Assembly: GCA_051647535.1 (NCBI GenBank)
Contig: JBOFEA010000022.1
Span: 1-20,037, forward strand
Length of the DNA stretch: 20,037 nucleotides
Reading direction: 5' to 3'
DNA from: Brevinema_A sp051647535
Lineage (GTDB): Bacteria; Spirochaetota; Brevinematia; Brevinematales; Brevinemataceae
Below the pieces are notes generated by a model. It worked only from the letters and a program-made list of their open reading frames with translations, was not told the DNA's origin and searched no databases. Position numbers and translations under genes: made by a program. Shown here piece after piece: positions 6,246 through 12,775 of the stretch; position 1 is the stretch's first letter, and every line of letters begins with the position of its first letter.

Positions 6246-8384
6246 ATGTTTAAACATGGTAAATCTATGTTATTGTACTTTTCAATGATACTTTTTGGAT
6301 CATGTAGCCTTAATCCTCAGGCTGAAAATTCAAATGTACAACATTATGAAGAAAATGTTTTGTACAGCAAAGGATCATATGTTTTAGACAATGGGCAAGT
6401 TTATGTAGCTTTAACAGCTGTTAAAGATGCACAACCATCGAAATTTACGGCTGAGCCTAGAACACCTCGTCATCCTTGGAGACGTTCTTCAGAAAAAGAA
6501 GCCATGGAAGTTCGACAAAGCGGACAGCAGCCTTCAGTTCCTGAATGGACCAAAGATGGAGTGTATCTTGCTGACCAACCCGTAAAAAGAAATGAAGGAT
6601 ACTATAAGGCGTTTTGGTGGACTCAAGGAAATGACCCTTCATTACCTGAAAATAAAAATAATCATACTGTAAATGGAGAAACATATTGGGGACCTTGGTT
6701 GGAAATAACCAAAGCACAAGCTGAAGATCTTGCATCTCAAGATGGAAACGGAGGATCTACAGAAGTAAATCCTGATAACGGTTCCGGTAATGGTTCTAAC
6801 ACTGGTTCTGGTAACGGTGGAACACCACCACCTCCTGCAACTATTACTCCAGAGCTTGTTGAAAAGCACTCTTGGAATCCTACTGCAGTTTACCTAGAAA
6901 ACAACGTTGCTGTATACGAAGGTTACTATATTCGTGCAAAATGGTGGACTCAAGGTAATGAACCTGTTCTCAATCCAAAAGATTCTTGGGATACACCTTG
7001 GGAAATTATTTCAGAAGAAGTATTTTTAAGCCTTTTGGCTGGAACACCACCTCCTACAACCATTCCTCCGATTGTAAATCCTCCAGTTGTCAATCCTCCT
7101 ACCGGCGGTGGTAACGAAATCATTACACCACCATCAGCTGATTATGAATTCCTTTACAAAAACGGTTATCTTAAAGAATGGGATTGGAATGATTCAGATC
7201 TTCCTGAAAATTTGAAAGAACATATCAATAAAATCAAAACTCGTTCGTCATCTTCTTCTGCAGAATCTTTCTTTACTGGAAAAGTTAATGCAGCTCAATG
7301 GGAACAATTATTCCCTAGACGTAGAGGAACTGCAGCTTGGGCTGCTGAAAGTGGATTGAGTTCTGCTGATTATTATTCTTATGAAAATTTCCGTGCAGCT
7401 CTTCGTCTTTTAGGTCAGTATGTATACTTCATTGAAGTGGCTCTTGATCCATCAACTTCGGCTGAAACCTTCTTTGAGAGAAACTATGTTCTTAACAGAA
7501 AAACAGGAAAACTACGATTAATTAAGCAAAATGAAGATTATTTTTCTTCCGATGCTGGTTGGTTATTAAATCGTCCGTATAAAGTTAAAGTTGTTGATTA
7601 CAATGCTTTTGGAACAGAAGGTTCTGATAATGATAAAATTCGTGCTATTGCAGGATTTTTAGCACATGCATCCCACGAAACAAGTGGTTCATGGGCAACA
7701 GCTCCTGGTTTTGCATTTAATCAATCATTATTCCCTGGTCAGCTTCCTTCTTATGTTGGAAATACTTTACCAGGAGAATTAGCTTGGTCTCTCTACTTTA
7801 ATGAAGAAGTTGCATTTAGTGGTGCTACATCTTCTCATTACGAAGATCCTTATAACAAAATTTTCCCTCCTACTCGTGGACAATCTTATCATGGACGTGG
7901 AGCATTCCAACTTTCTTGGAACTACAACTATGGTTTGGCTTCTGCTATCTTCTTTGGAACATCTAAAGTTCTTTTAGATAATCCAAACATGATCTTAAAT
8001 GGTGGTACAGCTCCTTCAACATGGATTAGTAGTCGTATTGAAGGTGGTACTCTTGCATTTTTAACATCATTAATGTTTTGGTTAACTCCTCAAGGAACAA
8101 AACCTTCACAACAAGATACAATGATTCTTAATCGTAATGATGGACGTTATGTTGAAGGTGTTGCCAAACTCAAAAAAGCACCTGGTTTAGGTAGCCCTGG
8201 ATTTGGCTGGACTATCAACATTATGAACGGTGGTTATGAAGCTAACAAATCATGGGAACCTGGAAAACCAAACTATGATTCTAAAGTTGCTCGTCGTGTA
8301 AAACACTACTTATTCTTTACACAAGCTTTTGGTGGAAACAATGACAGTGAAATTTTAGATACATATGGAAACCATTCTTACTAA
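6246..8384 (+). CDS. Chitinase-type GH19 lipoprotein with two CBM5/12-like modules
   Basis: This 712-residue protein should hydrolyse beta-1,4-linked N-acetylglucosamine chains (chitin or related glycans) outside the cell. It starts with a signal peptide and lipobox FGSC (Cys20). Residues about 38-67 may be a degenerate sugar-binding module. Residues about 101-153 and 210-254 are CBM5/12-like (AVY or GVY, then YY, WWTQGN and PW). They are followed by a Gly/Ser/Asn linker (163-197) and a Pro-rich linker (266-297). The GH19 domain (about 300-705) has AHASHETSGSW with the expected acid catalyst Glu478, a candidate second acid at Glu520 or Glu521, the signature YHGRGAFQLSWNYNYG (548-563), FWLTPQ and INIMNGG. 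The start is fixed by AAAGGAG seven to eight bases upstream. It is the only intact plus-strand gene. GH19 enzymes are typical of plants and some bacteria and phages; here it may have been acquired. A phage-lysin-like role on peptidoglycan is less likely given the chitin-binding modules. Confidence 0.93.
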   Translation: MFKHGKSMLLYFSMILFGSCSLNPQAENSNVQHYEENVLYSKGSYVLDNGQVYVALTAVKDAQPSKFTAEPRTPRHPWRRSSEKEAMEVRQSGQQPSVPEWTKDGVYLADQPVKRNEGYYKAFWWTQGNDPSLPENKNNHTVNGETYWGPWLEITKAQAEDLASQDGNGGSTEVNPDNGSGNGSNTGSGNGGTPPPPATITPELVEKHSWNPTAVYLENNVAVYEGYYIRAKWWTQGNEPVLNPKDSWDTPWEIISEEVFLSLLAGTPPPTTIPPIVNPPVVNPPTGGGNEIITPPSADYEFLYKNGYLKEWDWNDSDLPENLKEHINKIKTRSSSSSAESFFTGKVNAAQWEQLFPRRRGTAAWAAESGLSSADYYSYENFRAALRLLGQYVYFIEVALDPSTSAETFFERNYVLNRKTGKLRLIKQNEDYFSSDAGWLLNRPYKVKVVDYNAFGTEGSDNDKIRAIAGFLAHASHETSGSWATAPGFAFNQSLFPGQLPSYVGNTLPGELAWSLYFNEEVAFSGATSSHYEDPYNKIFPPTRGQSYHGRGAFQLSWNYNYGLASAIFFGTSKVLLDNPNMILNGGTAPSTWISSRIEGGTLAFLTSLMFWLTPQGTKPSQQDTMILNRNDGRYVEGVAKLKKAPGLGSPGFGWTINIMNGGYEANKSWEPGKPNYDSKVARRVKHYLFFTQAFGGNNDSEILDTYGNHSY

Positions 8385-8385
8385 A

Positions 8386-8437
8386 AACAATAAACAAAAA
8401 AACCTCTGCAAATGCAGAGGTTTTTTTGTTTATTGTT
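8386..8437. terminator. Bidirectional terminator between convergent genes
   Basis: Arms of 24 bases (8386-8409 and 8414-8437) are perfectly complementary around an AAAT loop. The GC-rich core CCTCTGC/GCAGAGG is flanked by seven A on the left and seven T on the right. It begins two bases after the chitinase stop and ends three bases before the stop of the minus-strand binding-protein gene, so it serves both. Confidence 0.95.
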
Positions 8438-8440
8438 ATT

Positions 8441-9454
8441 TTACTGAGCTTGTATATTTTCCCAAATACGTGAATGGATAGACAACACGTTATCATCAAC
8501 TGCTCTAAGCATTTCTAAACGATTCAAATCTTCATAAGAAAAAGGTGCCTCTATGACAATATATTCTCGTGCCGGAACATTAAGAGAAACAGATTGAATA
8601 TAATTAATAATACGTGCATAAATATCAGGACGATGGATAAAATTAATAAATTTTTCAGCCCCTTCCTTATTGGGTGCATCTTTCAAAACAAGAAAATTAT
8701 CAGCCCACATCATTCCCCCTTTATCAGGAATAACAAACACTGTATTGGAATACTTTTCAGGACTAAGATTTGGGATTATTGTACCCGGATAACCATGTAC
8801 AATATCAACTTCTCCATTAGCATATGCAATATGAAATGCATCAGCATCGAAACGCAGAATGTTTTGTTTCCATAATTTCAGTAATTGTTGTACTTCCTGC
8901 ATAGCTGTTTCGTTTGTTGTATCTACTGTATACCCCAATGTCAAAAGAGCAGATCCCATCACTTCACGCATATCATTGAGTAATGACATTTTCCCTTTAT
9001 ATGCAGGATCGTTAAAAATGTTAAAACCCTTTACTTCATTACTTACTTTAGTTTTATCATAAGCAATAATTGTCGGGCCAAATGTAAATGGAATAATATA
9101 TCGTCCTTCCGGATCAATCAGCTGAATATGTTTCATCACAATAGGATCAATATTTGTAATATTTAAAATATTATTTCTATTAAGAGCATATGCAAGACCT
9201 TCTTTCACCATAATTTCCGCATAATCAAGAGAAGGCGTGACAATATCAAAACCAACAGAACTAGCTTTAATTTTCGCATAAGCCTCTTCATTAGATGACA
9301 TAGCACTTTCAACTACTTTTATTCCAGTTTCTTTTGTAAAGTCAGCATAAACATCTTGTGGAATATTTCCCGTCCATATAAGAATTTCTAACACATCTTT
9401 TTTTTGTCCACAGGATACAACTAATAACAGACTTAATAATAACAATCGACGCAC
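8441..9454 (-). CDS. PotD-like ABC-transporter substrate-binding lipoprotein
   Basis: This 337-residue protein is a type of periplasmic binding protein that delivers polyamines or similar cationic solutes to an ABC importer. MRRLLLLSLLLVVSC gives a lipobox with Cys15. The body follows PotD closely: IWTGNIPQDV (Trp27, Thr28), FTKETGIKVVES, SNEEAYAKIKA, FDIVTPS, KEGLAYAL and DMREVMG (Asp161, Glu164), then MMWADNF (Trp250, Asp252) and FINFIHRPD. Recalled PotD ligand residues at these places (Trp-Thr, Asp/Glu, Trp-x-Asp) are kept, but the aromatic residue expected near position 220 is replaced (VHGYPG), so the ligand may differ from spermidine or putrescine. The start is a GTG with AGGAGG seven bases upstream. 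It lies 45 nt after the amidohydrolase gene and is probably cotranscribed with it. No permease or ATPase gene lies in the window, so the partner importer must be elsewhere. Confidence 0.88.
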   Translation of the reverse strand: MRRLLLLSLLLVVSCGQKKDVLEILIWTGNIPQDVYADFTKETGIKVVESAMSSNEEAYAKIKASSVGFDIVTPSLDYAEIMVKEGLAYALNRNNILNITNIDPIVMKHIQLIDPEGRYIIPFTFGPTIIAYDKTKVSNEVKGFNIFNDPAYKGKMSLLNDMREVMGSALLTLGYTVDTTNETAMQEVQQLLKLWKQNILRFDADAFHIAYANGEVDIVHGYPGTIIPNLSPEKYSNTVFVIPDKGGMMWADNFLVLKDAPNKEGAEKFINFIHRPDIYARIINYIQSVSLNVPAREYIVIEAPFSYEDLNRLEMLRAVDDNVLSIHSRIWENIQAQ

Positions 9455-9499
9455 TATTCTACCTCCTAATAAAATAAATTTCTCAGTTTATGAAAATAA

Positions 9500-11128
9500 T
9501 CACTTTTCATAAACAACTTTTCCATCAAAAATTGTTTTGATTACTTGGTTCGTATGGATTTGATTTGGATCCTGCTCAAATAAATTTTCTTGCAAAACAA
9601 TAAAATCCGCAAATTTTCCTTCTTCAATACTGCCAATTTTATCCTGCATAGAAAGTTGAATAGCAGCATTGAGTGTATATCCTTTAATAAGATCATGAAT
9701 CGATAACATCTCATCTGCATCTGGGAGCGACTCCAAATCATTTGGAAAAGTTCTCGTATGTCCCGTTTGTATATTATAGAAAACATTCATTGCCAATTCC
9801 CCTAACCCTGTCGGATAATCACTACCAAATGATACTGTCACTTCATTTTTGATAAGAGAATTGAATTTATACATATTACGATAACGTTCCATTCCTAAAT
9901 TTCGTTTTGATCCTTCTGAAGCAACATGCCATATAGGAGTTGTATTTGCAATAATCTCAGTTCTTGCAAATCGAGATACAGTGTATTGATTAAAAACTTC
10001 ATTATGAGCAATTGTCTGCGTACCCTTAGTATGAGAATATTTTAGATTTGCATTTTGACAAAGGGTTAATGCCGTATCTATTGTTTTATCTCCAATAGCA
10101 TGTAAATGTAGGCTTAATCCATATTCTTTTACCTTATCGATTACTCTCTGTAATTCTTCCAAACTATAAAAAATCTGCCCTGTTTCCGTACTACCACAAT
10201 AAGGTTCGCTAAGTGCCGCATTCCGAGCTTCAACCGTTCCATCAAGCCAAATTTTTAATGTATCCATTCTCACATAATCAGATTGATAACGTATATTCAG
10301 ATTATTGAGAATTTCAACAGGATCTTGGTCACTTTCATGATTGTTATAGCTATAACTAGTAAAAAATCTAATTTTCGCTTCACCATTACGAGCTTTTTGC
10401 TCCATATAATCAATTGTATCCAAACTGTTTGCACTGAAAAAAAACTCTGATGCATTAAATACCGACGTAATTCCATAGGAAGATAAACGATCAAACATAG
10501 AAGAAAGATCATTTCTTAATAATGTTTCAAGTAATCCTAATTTTCTACTAATCGGTCTCATTGATTGAGATTCCACAATCCATCCTGTTGGATTTCCATA
10601 CTGATCTCGTTGATAAAAATCAGATCCGGGAATAGGATCTTTGGTATGTTTGCAGATACCCGCAATCTCTAATGCCTTACTATTAACCCACATAGAGTGG
10701 CAACCTTCATCCAAAAGAACAATTGGTATATTTATAGCTATATCATCCAAATCTTTCGCTGTAGGCAAACAATCTCCAAATATACTCGTAGAAAATCCAA
10801 TCCCAAATACAAATTCTAAATCTACATTTTTATTTACATATTCTTTAATTTGTATGATCAAATCTTCCTTTGAACCTACCATACCAAACTGCAATCCCAT
10901 ATTCATTATTTCACCTAAAAAAATATGGGTGTGTGCATCAATAAATCCCGGTAATACTAATTTGTTTTCAAGATCAATCACAGATGTTTCTTGATCTATT
11001 AATTTAGCAATTTCATTATTAGTACCAACCTTAGTAATGTTATTACCTTCTACTAAAATTGCTTCCGCCCATTGTTGCTGCTCATTAACTGTATATATGA
11101 TGCCATTAATAAATACTGTTTTTTTCAT
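9500..11128 (-). CDS. YtcJ-type metal-dependent amidohydrolase (amidohydrolase_3 family)
   Basis: This 542-residue enzyme should hydrolyse an amide, N-formyl or similar C-N bond; its substrate is unknown. The small N-terminal beta domain (1-60) leads to GFIDAHTHIFLG with metal ligands His66 and His68. LKIWLDGTVE carries Lys292, the usual carboxylated-lysine position in YtcJ relatives, and LHLHAIGD (His343), TIAHNE (His375) and SFGSDYP (Asp437) supply the remaining metal or catalytic residues. The C-terminus (GSIEEGKFADFIVL) is typical of the family. The ATG at 11128 is preferred to one seven codons upstream because GGAG lies five bases before it and MKKTVFINGIIYTV is the normal family start. 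It is the first gene of a pair with the PotD-like binding protein, which suggests that an imported amine or amide is the substrate; this is inference. A 13-bp inverted repeat followed by T9 lies in its leader region. Confidence 0.88.
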   Translation of the reverse strand: MKKTVFINGIIYTVNEQQQWAEAILVEGNNITKVGTNNEIAKLIDQETSVIDLENKLVLPGFIDAHTHIFLGEIMNMGLQFGMVGSKEDLIIQIKEYVNKNVDLEFVFGIGFSTSIFGDCLPTAKDLDDIAINIPIVLLDEGCHSMWVNSKALEIAGICKHTKDPIPGSDFYQRDQYGNPTGWIVESQSMRPISRKLGLLETLLRNDLSSMFDRLSSYGITSVFNASEFFFSANSLDTIDYMEQKARNGEAKIRFFTSYSYNNHESDQDPVEILNNLNIRYQSDYVRMDTLKIWLDGTVEARNAALSEPYCGSTETGQIFYSLEELQRVIDKVKEYGLSLHLHAIGDKTIDTALTLCQNANLKYSHTKGTQTIAHNEVFNQYTVSRFARTEIIANTTPIWHVASEGSKRNLGMERYRNMYKFNSLIKNEVTVSFGSDYPTGLGELAMNVFYNIQTGHTRTFPNDLESLPDADEMLSIHDLIKGYTLNAAIQLSMQDKIGSIEEGKFADFIVLQENLFEQDPNQIHTNQVIKTIFDGKVVYEK

Positions 11129-11206
11129 TACTGCTCCATTGATTATCATTATATTTCACAAATAAATAATCAGTTATGATATATCAGACATACTGTACCA
11201 TTATTT

Positions 11207-11253
11207 AAAAAAAAACACAATATTTTAACAAATAATTTTATTAAAATATTGTG
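11207..11253 (-). promoter_or_regulatory. Palindrome with T-run before the amidohydrolase gene
   Basis: CACAATATTTTAA (11216-11228) and its exact complement (11241-11253) enclose 12 bases. On the minus strand the second arm is followed directly by nine T (the A-run just left of 11216). The shape is that of an AT-rich terminator or attenuator about 80 nt before the start codon at 11128, between the pyruvate kinase terminator and the amidohydrolase gene. It could equally be an operator. Confidence 0.5.
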
Positions 11254-11292
11254 CTGTTAATAATAACAAATTGACAACATTATTTGTACAAG

Positions 11293-11324
11293 AAAAACTC
11301 TTTCTTAAATAAGAAAGAGTTTTT
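11293..11324 (-). terminator. Terminator of pyruvate kinase
   Basis: A 14-15 bp perfect stem with core ACTCTTTCTTA (arms 11293-11307 and 11310-11324) and a very short loop, flanked by A and T runs, lies directly after the pyruvate kinase stop at 11333. It separates the 14977-11333 unit from the amidohydrolase unit. Confidence 0.9.
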
Positions 11325-11332
11325 TTGATTAT

Positions 11333-12739
11333 TTATTCAATACATAATACTCTAAGACTATTTGTTGTTCCGGAAATAAATATTTTTTGCCCATAAGAAA
11401 CAACAATTTTATCACCTGTTTTTAGGTTAAATAATTTCTTAGCAGATTCTAAAGAAACTAAAGCAATATCCTCATGATCACTAATTTTAGAATTAACAAT
11501 ACTATGCACACCTCTTACCAAAAGTAATTGCCGAGCAACCTGTTCATTATCTACAACAGCCAAAATAGGAGCTTTAGGAAAATATTTTCTAATACTTAAT
11601 GCCGAACGACCAGTATGAGTACCTATAGCAATTACCTTTGAAGAACAAGAAGCACTAACCTCAACAGTTCCACGAGCAACAGATTCTGTCAATTCTGTTT
11701 CATCAAACTCAGGATGCATAGGTTGAACATAAGGATCAATTTCAAGAGCAATAGAATTCATTACTTTTACAGCTTCAAGAGGAAATGCTCCTTTAGCTGT
11801 TTCTCCGGATAACATAATTGCATCTGTACCATCTAAAATAGCATTTGCAACATCATTTACCTCGGCACGGGTAGGAGTTGGATTTTTGATCATTGAATCA
11901 AGCATTTGTGTTGCTGTAATAACAGGTTTCCCAACCTCATTACACAACTCAATCATATATTTTTGAGCCATAGGAACTTTTTCCATTGGAATTTCAACAC
12001 CAAGATCACCTCTTGCAACCATAATTCCATCAGACGCTACTAAAATTTCTTCAAAATTATCCAATCCTTCTTGATTTTCGATTTTGGAAATAATTTTAAT
12101 ATTTTCGCCACCGTTTGTTTGGAGAACTTTTCTTACTTCTTCGACGTCAGATGCTTTTCTGATAAAAGAAGCTGCTACAAAATCTACTCCCATTCGACAT
12201 CCAAATTTTAAATCTTCAATATCGTTTTCAGCTAATGCAGGAAGATTAATATTTACATTAGGAAGATTAACTCCTTTTTTCTCACCCAAAGCTCCATCAT
12301 TTAATAAAACTGTAATAACTTTACTACCTTCAATCTTCTCAACTTTGAAACGAAGTAATCCGTCATCTACCAAAATCGTATTGCCAATAGAAAGATCTCT
12401 AGCAAAATTCATATATGTCACGGAAACACCGTTGCTATCACCTACAATATCATCTGTTGTAAAGAAAAAAGTCTGACCTTTTTTTAATATAACATCTTTA
12501 CCGTCTGTTAATTTTTTTGTGCGAATTTCAGGTCCTTTGGTATCTAATAAAATAGCTACAGGCATATTTGTTAATTTTGAAGCTTCCCTTATTTTTTCGA
12601 TTCTCCCGCCATGCTCTTCATGAGAACCGTGAGAAAAATTTAAACGGGCAACATTCATCCCTTCTTTTAATAACGAAGATAAAACTTCTAGGTTGTCTAC
12701 GGCAGGTCCCATTGTACAAACAATTTTTGTCTTTTTCAC
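11333..12739 (-). CDS. pyk: Pyruvate kinase
   Basis: This 468-residue cytoplasmic enzyme makes pyruvate and ATP from phosphoenolpyruvate and ADP, the last step of glycolysis. The usual sites are present: KIVCTMGPA at the N-terminus, ARLNFSHG (Arg32, Asn34, Ser36), LLDTKGPEIRT (Asp66, Lys68, Glu71), KIISKIENQEG with the catalytic lysine, the metal-site motif VARGDLGVE, and ITATQMLDSM. The B domain is about residues 71-165 and the C-terminal domain runs from about 340 to the end. Glu71 in GPEIR is the residue that in this family marks potassium-dependent enzymes. The length is normal for a bacterial enzyme without the extra C-terminal domain. The start is GTG with AGGAG six bases upstream; an ATG within the same region is out of frame and meets a stop at once. 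It lies 36 nt downstream of the sensor-like gene and is probably cotranscribed with it. Confidence 0.97.
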   Translation of the reverse strand: MKKTKIVCTMGPAVDNLEVLSSLLKEGMNVARLNFSHGSHEEHGGRIEKIREASKLTNMPVAILLDTKGPEIRTKKLTDGKDVILKKGQTFFFTTDDIVGDSNGVSVTYMNFARDLSIGNTILVDDGLLRFKVEKIEGSKVITVLLNDGALGEKKGVNLPNVNINLPALAENDIEDLKFGCRMGVDFVAASFIRKASDVEEVRKVLQTNGGENIKIISKIENQEGLDNFEEILVASDGIMVARGDLGVEIPMEKVPMAQKYMIELCNEVGKPVITATQMLDSMIKNPTPTRAEVNDVANAILDGTDAIMLSGETAKGAFPLEAVKVMNSIALEIDPYVQPMHPEFDETELTESVARGTVEVSASCSSKVIAIGTHTGRSALSIRKYFPKAPILAVVDNEQVARQLLLVRGVHSIVNSKISDHEDIALVSLESAKKLFNLKTGDKIVVSYGQKIFISGTTNSLRVLCIE

Positions 12740-12775
12740 TACATTCTCCTACTGAAATAACTTTATTACGTTTAT

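Noticed and set aside
10641..10994. Open frame on plus inside the amidohydrolase gene
   Set aside because: It is antisense to a gene with clear family motifs and has no ribosome binding site. The same holds for plus-strand frames at 8594-9062, 12084-12476 and 15851-16183.
11271..11299. TTGACA on the plus strand at 11271-11276 as a promoter
   Set aside because: No acceptable -10 lies 16-18 bases downstream and there is no plus-strand gene to drive.
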